A stretch of 64,000 bases of DNA, from contig NZ_JALN02000001.1 of NCBI RefSeq assembly GCF_000559085.1, forward strand, positions 1,922,001-1,986,000. Reading direction: 5' to 3'. The stretch comes from Mycolicibacterium aromaticivorans JS19b1 = JCM 16368. GTDB lineage: Bacteria > Actinomycetota > Actinomycetes > Mycobacteriales > Mycobacteriaceae. Below the pieces are notes generated by a model. The model saw only the letters and a list, made by a program, of their open reading frames with translations, had not been told where the DNA came from and ran no database searches. The position numbers were made by a program, and so were the translations under genes. Shown here one piece after another: positions 27,383 to 38,137 of this stretch. Position 1 is the stretch's first letter. Each line of letters starts with the position of its first letter.

Positions 27383-29163
27383 TGGAATTCGGGCCCGCCT
27401 GCCGCGATGAGCTTGTCGAGGGAGCGCCGGATGCGGTCGGTGTCGGCATGCGTCCAGCCGTCGGGTGCGGCGACTGCGACCCAGCCGTCGAGCGGGCTGT
27501 CGCCATAGTTGTGGCCGTGCCCGTTCGGCGCCGCCTGCGAGCTGGTCACGTTGCCCGCCATGTCGGCACTCACCTGCCAGAACGTGATGATCGGGTACCA
27601 CTGCATGGCCGGGCTGCGGTCGAACCCCGGCGGCTCGCGCAGCCAGTCCGGCCTGGTGAACAGCAGCCGCGGTGACCACCACACCACCGGGTCCGACGGG
27701 TGCTGCAGATAGAGCACCCGGGTGCCCTTCCAGGTCGGGGAGGCCGCGATCCCGGCGATCTGCTCGGGCCCGGCCGCCTGCGCGAACCGCACGGTGCGCC
27801 CGCCGTCGTAGCGCGGTTGGTACTCCGGGCTGCCGGGATCGCGCCGCACGGTCAGCGCTTTCCACAAGACGCTGGCGTTGGGCGGCCCTACCCACAGCAC
27901 CGACGAGAACCCCTTGTCGACGACGTCGGGCAGGTATCCGAACGCGCCCTGACCGGCCAGCGACCCCAGGCTTTCGCCGTAGAGCATCAGCTTGGGCCGC
28001 GCGGCCTCCGGCCACTGCAGCCATCGGCGCTGGATGCCGTTGATCATCGCCCGGCCCGCCTCGACCGACTTGTCGCGGTCGGCCAGGAACGAGATCCAGC
28101 TCGGCAGGTACGAGTACTGCATGGCGACCAGCGCGGTGTCGCCGTTGTACATCGACTCGATGGCCCTGGCCGCCACCGGGTCGACCCAGCCGGTGCCGGT
28201 GGTGGGGATGATGACCAGGATCTTTCGCTCAAAAGCCTTGGTGCGCTGCAACTCCGAGAGCAGTACAGCCACCCGGCCCTCGGTGGTGTCCGCCGTTTCC
28301 AGGCCGGCGTAGATCCGGATCGGCTCCTTCGCGGGCCGCCCGTTGAGCTCGGTGAGCTCGGCGGCATCCGGCCCGGTGCCGACGAAGTTGCGGCCCTGGA
28401 ATCCCAGGGTGTCCCACGCGGCGAATGATGCTGGGCTGCCTGATCTTTCGGGCTGGACAGGTTGTTCGACGCCGGGACGGGTGGTGTCATTCTGTGGTTG
28501 GAACACCGCGCTGGCACCGGCGATGAAGCCGCGGTAGAGCACACCGTTGACGAGGGTGATGACCAGCACCACGACGATCGCGGTGCCGATGAACATCGCG
28601 ACCTCGTCGTTGATGTGCCAGCGCCGGATCATCAGCCGCGCGAGAAACTTGATGGCGTCCTTGATCACGCGCGCGGCGCTGACGAACAGACCACCGGCAA
28701 CCAGCGCGACGGCCAGCGTGCGCAGGTAGATCAGCGTGGACGGACCTTCGATACCCATGACCGCCGCGATCTCGCGCTGCCAGGCGGCGGCAGGCACCAG
28801 CATCAGCACGCTGGCACCGGTCGAGAGCACCACGGTCGCGGCCTTGAGGCGGACGGTGACCCGCGCACTCGGCGGCCACCACGGCTGGTGACCGAGGAAA
28901 AGCCGGCGAACCGCCTTGCCTGCGAGCACCCCGATGCCGTACCCGATGGCGGCGTTGATCCCGCCGATCACACCGGCCAGCACCCAGTCGCGCGGCACCA
29001 ACGACGGAGTCAGCGACAGGCAGAAGAACAGCGCGCCGACCGCCACCCCGACGAAGTCCAGCCGGACCAGGCTCCATGCCCACTCGATCAGCGACTCGCG
29101 GTGACGCCGTGTCCCGGGCGGGGCCTGAGCCTCACCGGTGACGTCGTCGACCGCACTGGTCAT
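27379..29163 (-). CDS. membrane-bound alpha/beta hydrolase (Abhydrolase_9 family)
   Basis: The protein is 594 residues. The N-terminal half has about five transmembrane helices (residues 35-220). The C-terminal half is an alpha/beta hydrolase with nucleophile elbow YGESLGS. This two-domain layout is the actinobacterial Abhydrolase_9 family, of unknown substrate. The start overlaps the purL stop by 4 bp, and the end overlaps the CPBP gene, so the three genes form a minus-strand operon. Confidence 0.85.
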   Translation of the reverse strand: MTSAVDDVTGEAQAPPGTRRHRESLIEWAWSLVRLDFVGVAVGALFFCLSLTPSLVPRDWVLAGVIGGINAAIGYGIGVLAGKAVRRLFLGHQPWWPPSARVTVRLKAATVVLSTGASVLMLVPAAAWQREIAAVMGIEGPSTLIYLRTLAVALVAGGLFVSAARVIKDAIKFLARLMIRRWHINDEVAMFIGTAIVVVLVITLVNGVLYRGFIAGASAVFQPQNDTTRPGVEQPVQPERSGSPASFAAWDTLGFQGRNFVGTGPDAAELTELNGRPAKEPIRIYAGLETADTTEGRVAVLLSELQRTKAFERKILVIIPTTGTGWVDPVAARAIESMYNGDTALVAMQYSYLPSWISFLADRDKSVEAGRAMINGIQRRWLQWPEAARPKLMLYGESLGSLAGQGAFGYLPDVVDKGFSSVLWVGPPNASVLWKALTVRRDPGSPEYQPRYDGGRTVRFAQAAGPEQIAGIAASPTWKGTRVLYLQHPSDPVVWWSPRLLFTRPDWLREPPGFDRSPAMQWYPIITFWQVSADMAGNVTSSQAAPNGHGHNYGDSPLDGWVAVAAPDGWTHADTDRIRRSLDKLIAAGGPEFQ

Positions 29164-31454
29164 CCGAACAGCCCGGGCAGCACTTTCTCGGAGGTGGCGC
29201 GCAGCTCCGCCAGCGTCACGGTGAACAAGCCTTGCACGTCAACGGAATCCGAGCCGGGGTCCGACACACCGATCCGGGTTACCGGCAGCCCGCGAGCCTC
29301 GCACATCGACACGAAGCGGCTCTCCTCGGTGCGCGGCACGGCGACAAGGGCACGGCCCGCGGACTCTGAGAAGAGGAACGTGAACGGATCGGTGCCTTCG
29401 GGAAGCACGATGCGGCAACCGGTTTCACCGGCCAGCGCCGCTTCGATGACCGCCTGGATGAGCCCGCCTTCACTCAGGTCGTGGGCTGCCGAGGCCAGGC
29501 CGTCGCGGGACGCGGCCGCCAGCACCTCGGCGAGGAGCTTCTCCCGCTCCAGGTCCACCTGTGGCGGCACACCGCCGAGATGGTCGCCGGTGACCTGCGC
29601 CCATATCGAGCCGTCGAACTCATCGCGGGTGTCGCCGAGCAGCAGCAGGGTCTCCCCCGGCTCGTTGCCGAGCCCGGTGGGCAGCCGGCGCGTCACGTCG
29701 TCGAGGACGCCCAGCACACCTACCACCGGGGTCGGCAGGATGGGGGTCGCCCCGGTCTGATTGTAAAAGCTGACATTCCCGCCGGTGACCGGAATGCCAA
29801 GGGCTGCACAGCCATCCGCCAATCCGCGGACGGCCTGCGAGAACTGCCACATCACCCCGGGGTCTTCGGGCGAACCGAAGTTGAGGCAGTTGGTCACCGC
29901 GACCGGCGTCGCGCCGGTGACGGCGACGTTGCGGTAGGCCTCGGCCAGTGCCAGCTGTGCGCCGGTGTACGGGTCGAGTTGGGTGTAACGCCCGGACGCA
30001 TCGGTGGACAGCGCGATACCGCGGCCGGTGGTTTCGTCGATGCGCAGCACGCCGCCGTCGGCGTGCTCGGCCAGCACGGTATTACCGCGCACGTAGCGGT
30101 CGTACTGCTCGGTGATGAACGCGCGGCTGCACAGATGCGGACTGCCAACCAGCGCAAGCACAGTCGCGCGCAGCTCGTCACCCGTTTGCGGCCTGGGCAA
30201 CCTGGCCGACGTGTCGGCGATCAGCGCGTCCTGGCTGTCGGGCCGCTGCACCGGCCGCTCGTACACCGGGCCTTCGTGAGCCACGGTGCGCGGCGGAACG
30301 TCGACGACCGTCTCGCCGTTCCAGGTGATCTGCAGGCGGTCGCCGTCGGTGACCTCACCGATGACGGTGGCCAGCACATCCCATTTGCGGCACACCGCCA
30401 GGAACGCGTCGACGTTCTCCGGGGTGACCACCGCGCACATGCGTTCCTGCGACTCGCTGGACAGCACCTCGGCCGGGGTCATGTCCTTGGCCCGCAGCGG
30501 CACCCGGTCCAGCTCGATGCGCATGCCGCCATCGCCGGCAGAAGCGAGTTCGGATGTCGCACAGGACAATCCGGCGCCGCCGAGGTCCTGGATCCCGACC
30601 ACCAGACCGGCGGCGTACAGCTCCAGGCAGCATTCGATGAGCACCTTCTCGGTGAAGGGGTCACCCACCTGGACGCTCGGCAGCTTCTTGCGGCCCGCGC
30701 CGGACTCGTCGCCGGAGAAGGTGTCCGACGCCAGCACCGACACCCCGCCGATTCCGTCGAGACCGGTGCGCGCGCCGAACAGGATGATCTTGTTGCCGGT
30801 GCCGGAGGCGAACGCCAGGTGTAGATCTTCCTTGCGCAACACCCCCACGCACAGCGCGTTCACCAGAGGGTTGCCGGCGTAGGAGGCGTCGAACACCGTC
30901 TCGCCGCCGATGTTCGGCAGGCCGAGCGAGTTGCCGTAGCCGCCGACGCCGCGGACCACGCCGTCGAGCACCCGCCGGGTGTCGGGGGCATCGGCCGCAC
31001 CGAACCGCAGTTGGTCCATGACCGCCACCGGTCGCGCACCCATGGCCATGATGTCGCGCACGATGCCGCCGACACCGGTGGCCGCGCCCTGATAGGGCTC
31101 GACATAGGACGGATGGTTGTGCGACTCGACCTTGAACGTCACCGCCCAGCCGTCGCCGATGTCCACCACGCCGGCGTTCTCGCCGATACCGGCCAGCATC
31201 GAGGACCGCATCGCCTCCGTGGTGGTCTCACCGAAGTAGCGCAGGTGCACCTTGGAGGACTTGTACGAGCAGTGTTCGCTCCACATCACCGAGTACATGG
31301 CGAGCTCGGCGTCGGTGGGCCTGCGACCGAGGATGTCCCGGATCCGCTGATACTCGTCGTCTTTGAGGCCGAGTTCGCGATACGGCTGCGGGTGCTCGGG
31401 GGTGGTTGACGCGTGGTCGACGGTGTCGACTGCTCCAGAGAGCCCAGATGTCAC
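29160..31454 (-). CDS. purL: phosphoribosylformylglycinamidine synthase subunit PurL
   Basis: PurL is the ATP-dependent synthase subunit of the small-type FGAM synthase and works with PurS and PurQ, both encoded at 35816-36729. The 764-residue protein contains [34 protein letters not shown] and [14 protein letters not shown]. The GTG at 31454 is preceded by TAGACT with a 7-nt spacer, so it is probably leaderless. An upstream in-frame extension exists but does not fit the family N terminus. Confidence 0.95.
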   Translation of the reverse strand: MTSGLSGAVDTVDHASTTPEHPQPYRELGLKDDEYQRIRDILGRRPTDAELAMYSVMWSEHCSYKSSKVHLRYFGETTTEAMRSSMLAGIGENAGVVDIGDGWAVTFKVESHNHPSYVEPYQGAATGVGGIVRDIMAMGARPVAVMDQLRFGAADAPDTRRVLDGVVRGVGGYGNSLGLPNIGGETVFDASYAGNPLVNALCVGVLRKEDLHLAFASGTGNKIILFGARTGLDGIGGVSVLASDTFSGDESGAGRKKLPSVQVGDPFTEKVLIECCLELYAAGLVVGIQDLGGAGLSCATSELASAGDGGMRIELDRVPLRAKDMTPAEVLSSESQERMCAVVTPENVDAFLAVCRKWDVLATVIGEVTDGDRLQITWNGETVVDVPPRTVAHEGPVYERPVQRPDSQDALIADTSARLPRPQTGDELRATVLALVGSPHLCSRAFITEQYDRYVRGNTVLAEHADGGVLRIDETTGRGIALSTDASGRYTQLDPYTGAQLALAEAYRNVAVTGATPVAVTNCLNFGSPEDPGVMWQFSQAVRGLADGCAALGIPVTGGNVSFYNQTGATPILPTPVVGVLGVLDDVTRRLPTGLGNEPGETLLLLGDTRDEFDGSIWAQVTGDHLGGVPPQVDLEREKLLAEVLAAASRDGLASAAHDLSEGGLIQAVIEAALAGETGCRIVLPEGTDPFTFLFSESAGRALVAVPRTEESRFVSMCEARGLPVTRIGVSDPGSDSVDVQGLFTVTLAELRATSEKVLPGLFG

Positions 31455-31461
31455 GCCAAAC

Positions 31462-31467
31462 AGTCTA
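31462..31467 (-). promoter_or_regulatory. -10 element for leaderless purL
   Basis: TAGACT on the minus strand ends 7 nt before the purL GTG. Confidence 0.5.
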
Positions 31468-31695
31468 GTGGCGCAACTGCGCGCCGCCGCGCCCTTGCAC
31501 CCGTGGGCGTAAGCGTCGACGCTCCTCGACCCCATCAGCACCACGGTCACCACCCGTGGCCGTTGTGGGCCGGTGGCCGCCGCGGCGCACGTCCGGCGTC
31601 ATCGCGGGCGCCCCGGGTGGTGGGCCCTGCATCGAGGCCGTCCGCCTGTGCCACGCTATGTGCACTACGCGCAGCAACTTTGGGGAAGGCTGAGT

Positions 31696-32541
31696 ATGAA
31701 GGTTCGCCTCATCGCAATTGTGATCGTCCTCATCGGCGCATACATCGCGACGATCTCGCTGTACGCGGGCACCGGTCTGGGCGAACCGTCACGGCTCGTT
31801 CAGGGGACCGCCACCTCGGACGGGACCACCGTGCACGCCGACCTGGACGAGGTTCACTCCGCGAGGGGCGAATTGGTCATCAACGTGACGGTGGTCCCAG
31901 GCGCGAAACTGGTGGATCCGATGACCCACGGGCTCATCGACGACCTGAGTATGACCGTGGATTCGGGGATCACACCGACCATCAGGACGTGGACCAAGGG
32001 CTCGACCCCGGGCGTAATCCCGGTGACGCTGGCCATGACCGGCGACCCCGGCACCTATCCCTTCGACCACTATCGGGCGGGCCCGCTGACCATCGAGGTC
32101 ACAGCGGGTAACAGCCACGCGGTGACGCGTGTGTCGCCGTCGATCTTCGACCGGACCCCCGGCTGGCAGTTCCGGGCTCAGCCGATCGGGCAGGGCACCG
32201 CATCCGGGGCCTACCAGCTGGACATCCAGCGCTCGCCGAGTACTGCCGCGGTGGTGGCGATCCTGCTGGCGGCGCTGGTAACGATCGCGGTGCTGGGCAT
32301 CACGGTCTCGGTGCAGACCATTCGCGATCGGCGCAAGTTCCAGCCGCCGATGACAACCTGGTTCGCCGCAATGCTGTTCGCCGTGGTGCCGCTGCGCAAC
32401 GCGCTTCCCGACGCACCGACGATCGGGACCTGGATCGACGTGACCGTGATCCTGTGGGTCATCGTCGCGTTGGTGGCGTCGATGGCGCTCTACATCGCGT
32501 GCTGGTGGCGCCACCTCAACCCGGCGTTCGACAAGCTGTGA
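31696..32541 (+). CDS. DUF4436 membrane protein
   Basis: The protein is 281 residues. One N-terminal helix (about 4-24) is followed by an extracytoplasmic domain of about 165 residues, then three C-terminal helices (around 185-210, 222-238 and 248-270). This is the mycobacterial DUF4436 layout; function unknown. The ATG at 31696 has GGGGAAGG about 7 nt upstream. The preceding 241 bp hold no gene that I can support. Confidence 0.82.
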   Translation: MKVRLIAIVIVLIGAYIATISLYAGTGLGEPSRLVQGTATSDGTTVHADLDEVHSARGELVINVTVVPGAKLVDPMTHGLIDDLSMTVDSGITPTIRTWTKGSTPGVIPVTLAMTGDPGTYPFDHYRAGPLTIEVTAGNSHAVTRVSPSIFDRTPGWQFRAQPIGQGTASGAYQLDIQRSPSTAAVVAILLAALVTIAVLGITVSVQTIRDRRKFQPPMTTWFAAMLFAVVPLRNALPDAPTIGTWIDVTVILWVIVALVASMALYIACWWRHLNPAFDKL

Positions 32542-32544
32542 GGC

Positions 32545-33816
32545 TTACTCCGGCGCCAGAAATGCTTGCAGCGCAGCGGCATACGCGATGATGTCGGCCG
32601 CACCCATCAGTTCGCGGGCCGAGTGCATGGCCAGCTGGGCCGCCCCGACGTCCACGGTGGGGATACCGGTGCGCGCAGACGTCATGGGCCCGATCGTCGA
32701 GCCGCACGGCAGGTCGGCACGGTGCTCGTAGCGCTGTAGCGGCACGCCTGCCTGCCGGCAGGCCAGTTCGAACGCGGCCGCGGTCCGGCCGTCGGTGGCG
32801 TAGCGCAGGTTCGGTTGCACCTTGAGCACCGGGCCGCCGTCGACGGCGATCAGGTGCCCGGGTTCGTGGCGGTCGGGGTAGTTGGGATGGGTCGCGTGCG
32901 CCATGTCGCCGGAGGCCACCATGGACGCGGTGAGCCGACGCAGGAAATCCTCGCGGTCACCACCGGCGGCCAGCACGATGCGCTCCAGCGTGGTCAGCAG
33001 CAAATCGGACTGGGCGCCGTGATCCGACGTCGAGCCGACCTCTTCGTGGTCGAACAGTGCCAGCACCGGCAGATAGCCGCGTGGCTCGGCGGCCAGGAGC
33101 GCTTCCAGCCCGGCGTAGCAGGTGCCCTGGTTGTCCAGCCTGGGTGCGCTGACGAATTCGCCGTCCACACCGATCAGCGCCGACGGGGTCAGGTCGTGGG
33201 TCATCAGGTCGGCCGACAACAGGTCGGCCGGGTTCACCCCGGCCTTCTCGGCGACGTAGGACAAGAACGACCGTGGCGTGTCCCCCAGCCCCCAGACCGC
33301 GTTCACATGGCGTTGCGGATCGAGCTTGACCGCTGCGCGGTCTTCGGCCAGGTGGATGGCCAGCTGCGGCACCCGCAGGATCGGGGCGTCGATGCGCACC
33401 AGCCGGTGCGACACCCCGCCGTCAGCGCTGCGGTCACGCACCGAGAGCCGGCCGCTGATCCCGAGGTCGCGGTCCAGCCACGAGTTGAGCCACGCTCCGC
33501 CGTACGGCTCGAGGGCCACCACCTGCCAGCCGGCCACCACCCGGTCCGGATGCTGTTTGACGCGCAGGTTCGGGCTGTCGGTGTGGCCGCCGACGATCCG
33601 GAACGGCAGGCCGGGGTCCGTGCTCTGCCAGGCGACCAGCGAGCCGGCTCGCACGGTGAAGAACCGACCGCCCCGGTCGGGCCATCGATCGGTCTCGGCC
33701 AGTTCGGTGTAGCCCGCGTCGCGCAGCCGCTGCGCCGCCGACTGGCAGACGTGGAACGGCGACGGCGACGCGTCGATGAATTCGCACAATCCCCGCGCGG
33801 TGGCAGCTGTGGACAT
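32545..33816 (-). CDS. pepC: M18 family aminopeptidase (PepC-like)
   Basis: The protein is 423 residues, matching Rv0800. It is a dinuclear zinc aminopeptidase of family M18 with metal-site motifs [12 protein letters not shown] (His), LDNQGTCY (Asp), FDHEEVGS (Glu pair) and [18 protein letters not shown] with a following MHSARE (His). It trims N-terminal residues in the cytoplasm. ATG at 33816 gives [13 protein letters not shown], like the homologue. It is divergent from the DyP gene. Confidence 0.92.
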   Translation of the reverse strand: MSTAATARGLCEFIDASPSPFHVCQSAAQRLRDAGYTELAETDRWPDRGGRFFTVRAGSLVAWQSTDPGLPFRIVGGHTDSPNLRVKQHPDRVVAGWQVVALEPYGGAWLNSWLDRDLGISGRLSVRDRSADGGVSHRLVRIDAPILRVPQLAIHLAEDRAAVKLDPQRHVNAVWGLGDTPRSFLSYVAEKAGVNPADLLSADLMTHDLTPSALIGVDGEFVSAPRLDNQGTCYAGLEALLAAEPRGYLPVLALFDHEEVGSTSDHGAQSDLLLTTLERIVLAAGGDREDFLRRLTASMVASGDMAHATHPNYPDRHEPGHLIAVDGGPVLKVQPNLRYATDGRTAAAFELACRQAGVPLQRYEHRADLPCGSTIGPMTSARTGIPTVDVGAAQLAMHSARELMGAADIIAYAAALQAFLAPE

Positions 33817-33846
33817 GATCACCATCATCGCCGACGTCATTTTCGT

Positions 33847-33852
33847 TAGGGT
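33847..33852 (+). promoter_or_regulatory. -10 element for leaderless dyp-encapsulin operon
   Basis: TAGGGT ends 6 nt before the GTG at 33859, indicating leaderless transcription of the peroxidase-encapsulin pair. Confidence 0.55.
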
Positions 33853-33858
33853 CAGACG

Positions 33859-34881
33859 GTGCCCACCCCGCTCCCGCAACCGGTACTGGCTCCCCTGACA
33901 CCTGCCGCCATCTTCCTGGTGGCCACGATCGACGACGACGGCGAGGCGGCGGTGCACGACGCGCTGCCCGACCTTGCCGGGCTGGTCCGGGCGATCGGCT
34001 TTCGCGACCCGTCCAAGCACCTCTCGATGGTGACGTCGATCGGATCGCAGGCGTGGGATCGGCTGTTCTCCGGACCGCGCCCAAAAGATCTGCACCCGTT
34101 CGTCGAGCTGCACGGCGCCCGCCACCACGCCCCGTCCACTGCGGGTGATCTGTTGTTCCACATCCGCGCCGAGGTGCTCGACGTGTGCTTCGAGCTGGCC
34201 AGCCGGGTCGCCAAGGCGATGGCGGGGGCGATCACGATCGTCGACGAGGTGCACGGCTTCAAGTTCTTCGACAACCGCGACCTGCTCGGCTTCGTCGACG
34301 GAACCGAGAACCCGGATGGTCCAATCGCGGTGAGCGCCAGCCAAATCGGGGACGAGGATCCGGATTTCGCCGGCGGCTGTTACGTGCATGTGCAGAAGTA
34401 CCTGCACGACATGACGTCGTGGGAGTCGCTGTCGGTGACCGAACAGGAACGCGTCATCGGCCGTTCCAAACTCGAGGACATCGAGATGGCCGACGACGTG
34501 AAGCCGGCCAACTCGCACATCGCGCTCAACGTGATCGAGGATGCCGACGGCAACGAACTCAAGATCCTGCGGCACAACATGCCGTTCGGGGAGATCGGCA
34601 AAGACGCGTTCGGCACGTATTACATCGGCTACTCGCGCTCCCCGGCCGTCACCGAGAAGATGCTGGAGAACATGTTCATCGGCGACCCGCCCGGGAACAC
34701 CGACCGGATCCTGGATTTCTCCACCGCCGTCACCGGCACCCTGTTTTTCACCCCCATCACCGATTTCCTCAACGATCCGCCGCCGATGCCGGGCGCCGGC
34801 GACGTCGACGCAGCCTCCCCGGCACCCGCCCCCACCTCCGACGGCTCATTGGCGATCGGCAGCCTGAAAGGACAGTCCTGA
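33859..34881 (+). CDS. dyp: Dyp-type heme peroxidase, encapsulin cargo
   Basis: The protein is 340 residues. The DyP catalytic motif GFVDGTENP holds Asp147, the proximal heme His is His220 (ANSH) and the distal Arg is Arg238 (ILRHN). The C terminus is a flexible Pro/Ala linker ending in a [12 protein letters not shown] targeting peptide, the signal that docks cargo inside encapsulin shells. The stop overlaps the encapsulin ATG (TGATG). The pair corresponds to Rv0799c-Rv0798c and gives a compartment for peroxide detoxification. Confidence 0.95.
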   Translation: MPTPLPQPVLAPLTPAAIFLVATIDDDGEAAVHDALPDLAGLVRAIGFRDPSKHLSMVTSIGSQAWDRLFSGPRPKDLHPFVELHGARHHAPSTAGDLLFHIRAEVLDVCFELASRVAKAMAGAITIVDEVHGFKFFDNRDLLGFVDGTENPDGPIAVSASQIGDEDPDFAGGCYVHVQKYLHDMTSWESLSVTEQERVIGRSKLEDIEMADDVKPANSHIALNVIEDADGNELKILRHNMPFGEIGKDAFGTYYIGYSRSPAVTEKMLENMFIGDPPGNTDRILDFSTAVTGTLFFTPITDFLNDPPPMPGAGDVDAASPAPAPTSDGSLAIGSLKGQS

Positions 34882-35678
34882 TGAACAACCTCTACCGCGA
34901 GCTCGCTCCGATCACCGAATCGGCTTGGAGTGAAATCGAATTGGAGGCCAGCCGGACGTTCAAGCGGCATATTGCAGGCCGTCGCGTCGTCGACGTCAGC
35001 GAGCCTGGAGGTCCGGTGACGGCCGGGGTGAGCACCGGTCATCTGCGCGACGTGGCGGCGCCGGCCGACGGCGTGCTGGCGCACCTTCGGGAATCCAAGC
35101 CGCTGGTTCGGCTGCGGGTGCCGTTCACGGTGTCGCGCACCGCGATCGACGACGTGGAGCGCGGTGCGCAGGACTCGGACTGGGATCCGGTCAAGGCCGC
35201 GGCCAAGAAGCTGGCGTTCATCGAGGACCGCGCGATCTTCGAGGGCTACCAGGAGGCCTCGATCGACGGTATTCGGATGTGCAGCTCGAACCCGGCGTTG
35301 ACCCTGCCGGAGGATGCCCGCGAGTACCCCGACGTCTTCGCCCAGGCGCTCTCGGAACTTCGGCTGGCCGGCGTGGACGGTCCCTACTCGGTGTTGCTGT
35401 CCGCCGACGCCTACACCAAGGTCAGTGAAACCACCGAGCACGGCTATCCGCTCCTGGAGCACCTCAACCGGCTGGTCGACGGTGAGATCATCTGGGCGCC
35501 CGCGATCGACGGCGCGTTCCTGCTGAGCACCCGCGGCGGCGACTTCGACCTGCAGCTGGGCACCGACGTCGCGATCGGCTACCTGAGCCATGACGCGGAG
35601 ACGGTGCAGCTGTACCTGGAGGAAACGCTGACGTTCCTGTGCTACACCGCTGAGGCGTCGGTCGCCCTGACCGCCTGA
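34881..35678 (+). CDS. enc: encapsulin nanocompartment shell protein (Cfp29-like)
   Basis: The 265-residue protein has the HK97-type capsid fold and family-1 encapsulin features: an N-terminal helix ([20 protein letters not shown]) that binds cargo peptides, and conserved segments VSRTAIDDVERGAQDSDW and FEGYQEASI. It self-assembles into a closed shell around the DyP peroxidase. It is translationally coupled to dyp. Beyond it, CGACC/GGTCG (35701-35716) could form a weak terminator. Confidence 0.95.
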   Translation: MNNLYRELAPITESAWSEIELEASRTFKRHIAGRRVVDVSEPGGPVTAGVSTGHLRDVAAPADGVLAHLRESKPLVRLRVPFTVSRTAIDDVERGAQDSDWDPVKAAAKKLAFIEDRAIFEGYQEASIDGIRMCSSNPALTLPEDAREYPDVFAQALSELRLAGVDGPYSVLLSADAYTKVSETTEHGYPLLEHLNRLVDGEIIWAPAIDGAFLLSTRGGDFDLQLGTDVAIGYLSHDAETVQLYLEETLTFLCYTAEASVALTA

Positions 35679-35815
35679 GTTTCAGCAGTCGCACCGAGAT
35701 CGACCACCTGAGGTCGGCAACATGTCGTCGAGACTGACATCTCGCAGGTCCCTACTCGCATTTTTCCTGCGTGAGCTCAATTTCGGCGACGGCGTGCTCG
35801 GTCGACTCGACTCGA

Positions 35816-36493
35816 CTAGCTGGCGGCGAGGACGGCGTCCAGCGCGGAGTAGAAGATGCCGAGCCCGTCGTCGGACGGACCGGTCAGCGCTTCGGTGGCG
35901 TGTTCGGGGTGCGGCATCAGCCCGACCACCCGGCCATTTGCGGAGCTGATCCCGGCGATGTCGCGCATCGAGCCGTTGAGGTTCTCGGCGTAGCGGAACA
36001 CCACCCGGCCTTCGCCTTCGAGCTCGTCGAGCACGGCCTCGCTGGCCACGTAGCGGCCCTCGCCGGACTTCAGCGGCACCAGAAGTTCGGCGCCGGATTC
36101 GTACCGCGACGTCCAAGCGCTGGTGATCGAATCCACCCGCAACCAGACATCGCGGCAGATGAAGTGCAGCCCGGCGTTGCGGGTCAGCGCACCCGGCAGC
36201 AGTCCGGCCTCGCAGAGCACCTGGAAGCCGTTGCAGATGCCGAGCACCGGCAGGCCGGCCCTGGCGGCGGTGATCACCTCGCCCATCACCGGCGCGAACT
36301 TCGCGATCGCACCGCAGCGCAGGTAGTCGCCATAGGAGAAACCGCCCGGCACCACCACGGCGTCGACGCCCTTGAGGTCGGCGTCGCCGTGCCAGAGGTT
36401 GACCGCCTCGGCGCCGGCGAGCCGTACCGCACGGGCGGCGTCGACGTCGTCGAGCGTGCCGGGGAAGGTGATGACCCCGATCCGGGCGCTCAC
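35816..36493 (-). CDS. purQ: FGAM synthase glutaminase subunit PurQ
   Basis: The protein is 225 residues, a class I glutamine amidotransferase. The catalytic Cys lies in [23 protein letters not shown], and the catalytic His/Glu lies in MPHPEHATE. It supplies ammonia to PurL. The start overlaps the purS stop by 4 bp. Confidence 0.95.
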   Translation of the reverse strand: MSARIGVITFPGTLDDVDAARAVRLAGAEAVNLWHGDADLKGVDAVVVPGGFSYGDYLRCGAIAKFAPVMGEVITAARAGLPVLGICNGFQVLCEAGLLPGALTRNAGLHFICRDVWLRVDSITSAWTSRYESGAELLVPLKSGEGRYVASEAVLDELEGEGRVVFRYAENLNGSMRDIAGISSANGRVVGLMPHPEHATEALTGPSDDGLGIFYSALDAVLAAS

Positions 36494-36729
36494 TCTGGCT
36501 CCCGGGTGACCGACCAGTCCTCGATCACGGTGTTCGCCAGAAGCGATTCGGCGATCTCCGCGAGCGCCGAATCGCTGATCGAATCGTCGACCTCGAGCTC
36601 GAATCGCTTGCCCTGCCGCACATCCGAGATGCCGGTGTGTCCCAGACGGCCCAGTGCACCGACGATCGCCTGACCTTGCGGGTCGAGGATCTCGGCTTTG
36701 GGCATCACGTTGACCACTACTCGGGCCAC
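36490..36729 (-). CDS. purS: FGAM synthase subunit PurS
   Basis: The protein is 79 residues, with N terminus [21 protein letters not shown]. PurS bridges PurQ and PurL in the small-type FGAM synthase complex. The GTG at 36729 has AGGAG about 5 nt upstream. purS and purQ form a two-gene unit, separate from purL by 5 kb. Confidence 0.93.
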   Translation of the reverse strand: MARVVVNVMPKAEILDPQGQAIVGALGRLGHTGISDVRQGKRFELEVDDSISDSALAEIAESLLANTVIEDWSVTREPE

Positions 36730-36783
36730 AGGCGCTCCTGCTGACGTCGGGGAATGTTGCGGTGTAACTCTACCGGCGGCCCA

Positions 36784-37434
36784 TCAGCAGGACCCGATGT
36801 AGGCGGTGCACAGCGGCGCGCCGAGGGCGTCGAGCAGGTTGTCGTCGCTGGGCATCGGCCATGCGGTCTGCGGCGGTGCTGTTGACCACATCGCCAGCTC
36901 GGTCACCGTGCTGTTGTCCGGATCGGCCACCACGTACTCGCGCAGGATCACCGGACCGCTGATCACCGCGGCCATCCGGTCGGGCTCGTTGACGGTCAGC
37001 GACGGCGACGCCGTCGGGTTGGTGCGCTGGCAGGACCGCAGCGCGGCCACCGCGGCGTGGAAGACGTCCTGCGCCAGTTGGCCGCCGCGCCAGGTCTCTC
37101 CTCGCCAGTGCATCACCTGCGCCTGCAGCTGCCACTGGCCGTCGGGGTTGACGACGGTGGCGCGTTCGGCAACGGCGTATGCGCGTGGATCCTGGGCCAC
37201 CGGCGGGGTCCCGCACAACTCCTCGAACCGGAACCGGGGAGCGACGGCGGTGACCGCCACCCCGGCCAGCCGGGGCCAGGCGTAGCGGGCGTTGAGCGGT
37301 ATCGCCCACGGGGCAACCCACGCCGCCTCCGGGATGCGGTCGCAGTTGGGCGGGCAGGTGTCCGGATCGGCGGCAGCGTCCGGCGGTACGGCGAGCCCGC
37401 AGGCCACCAGCATCACCGCGATGACCAACCGCAT
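36784..37434 (-). CDS. secreted hypothetical protein (Rv0787-like position)
   Basis: The protein is 216 residues with a Sec signal peptide (about 1-22, ending DAAADP). It has six Cys in the mature part (DTCPPNCDRIP, ELCGTPP, RSCQRTN, PLCTAYIGSC), which suggests disulfides and export. It lies in the place of Rv0787, just upstream of purS. Function unknown. Start ATG at 37434, with GGAAGG 10 nt upstream. Confidence 0.78.
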   Translation of the reverse strand: MRLVIAVMLVACGLAVPPDAAADPDTCPPNCDRIPEAAWVAPWAIPLNARYAWPRLAGVAVTAVAPRFRFEELCGTPPVAQDPRAYAVAERATVVNPDGQWQLQAQVMHWRGETWRGGQLAQDVFHAAVAALRSCQRTNPTASPSLTVNEPDRMAAVISGPVILREYVVADPDNSTVTELAMWSTAPPQTAWPMPSDDNLLDALGAPLCTAYIGSC

Positions 37435-37471
37435 GTATTCGACGCCTTCCAGTGCGCGCACAATCGTAAGC

Positions 37472-38110
37472 ATGGAGCTGACGCATTTCGGGCATTCATG
37501 TCTTCTCGCCGAGTTCGACGGCGCCACCTTGCTGTTCGATCCGGGCAATTTCTCGCACGGCTTCGAGGGCGTGACCGGCCTGTCGGCGATCCTGATCACC
37601 CACCAGCATCCCGACCATGCCGACCGCGAACGGCTGCCCGCGCTGGTGGAGGCCAACCCGAACGCGGTGCTCTACGCCGATCCGGCGACCGCGGCCGAGC
37701 TCGGCGAACCCTGGCGCGCCGTCCAGGTCGGCGACGAGCTGAACGTGGCCGGTCTGACCATCCGCGGGGTGGGCGGGCGCCACGCCGTCATCCATCCGGA
37801 GATTCCGGTCATCGACAACATCTCGTACCTGGTCGGCGACGCCGAGCATCCGGCCAGGCTCATGCACCCCGGTGACGCGCTGTTCGTCCCCGGCGAGCCG
37901 GTGGACGTACTGGCCACCCCCGCGGCCGCCCCGTGGATGAAGATCTCCGAGGCGGTGGATTATCTGCGGACGGTCGCGCCGGAGCACGCGGTCCCGATCC
38001 ATCAGGGGGTGGTGGCCCCTGAGGCGCGCGGCATCTACTACGGTCGCCTCACCGAGATGACCGACACGGATTTCCGGGTGCTGCCGGAAGAGAGTTCGTT
38101 CCGGTTCTGA
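37472..38110 (+). CDS. metallo-beta-lactamase-fold metal-dependent hydrolase
   Basis: The 212-residue protein belongs to the UPF0173/UlaG-like branch of metallo-beta-lactamase fold proteins (Rv0786c-like). Metal motifs are ITHQHPDHAD (HxHxDH), plus later His in GGRHAVIHPE, MHPGDALF and PIHQG. It is probably a cytoplasmic phosphoesterase or lactonase; the substrate is unknown. It is divergent from the secreted-protein gene by 37 bp, and is followed 27 bp later by an SDR gene. Confidence 0.87.
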   Translation: MELTHFGHSCLLAEFDGATLLFDPGNFSHGFEGVTGLSAILITHQHPDHADRERLPALVEANPNAVLYADPATAAELGEPWRAVQVGDELNVAGLTIRGVGGRHAVIHPEIPVIDNISYLVGDAEHPARLMHPGDALFVPGEPVDVLATPAAAPWMKISEAVDYLRTVAPEHAVPIHQGVVAPEARGIYYGRLTEMTDTDFRVLPEESSFRF

Positions 38111-38137
38111 AATCTCCTGCTGCGAGAGGCATTTGAG

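Noticed and set aside
25980..27506. 508-codon minus-strand frame that joins the sterol-carrier-like gene to antisense sequence
   Set aside because: Only the last 130 codons resemble a protein family; the rest lies antisense to the PPOX gene and out of frame with the CPBP gene.
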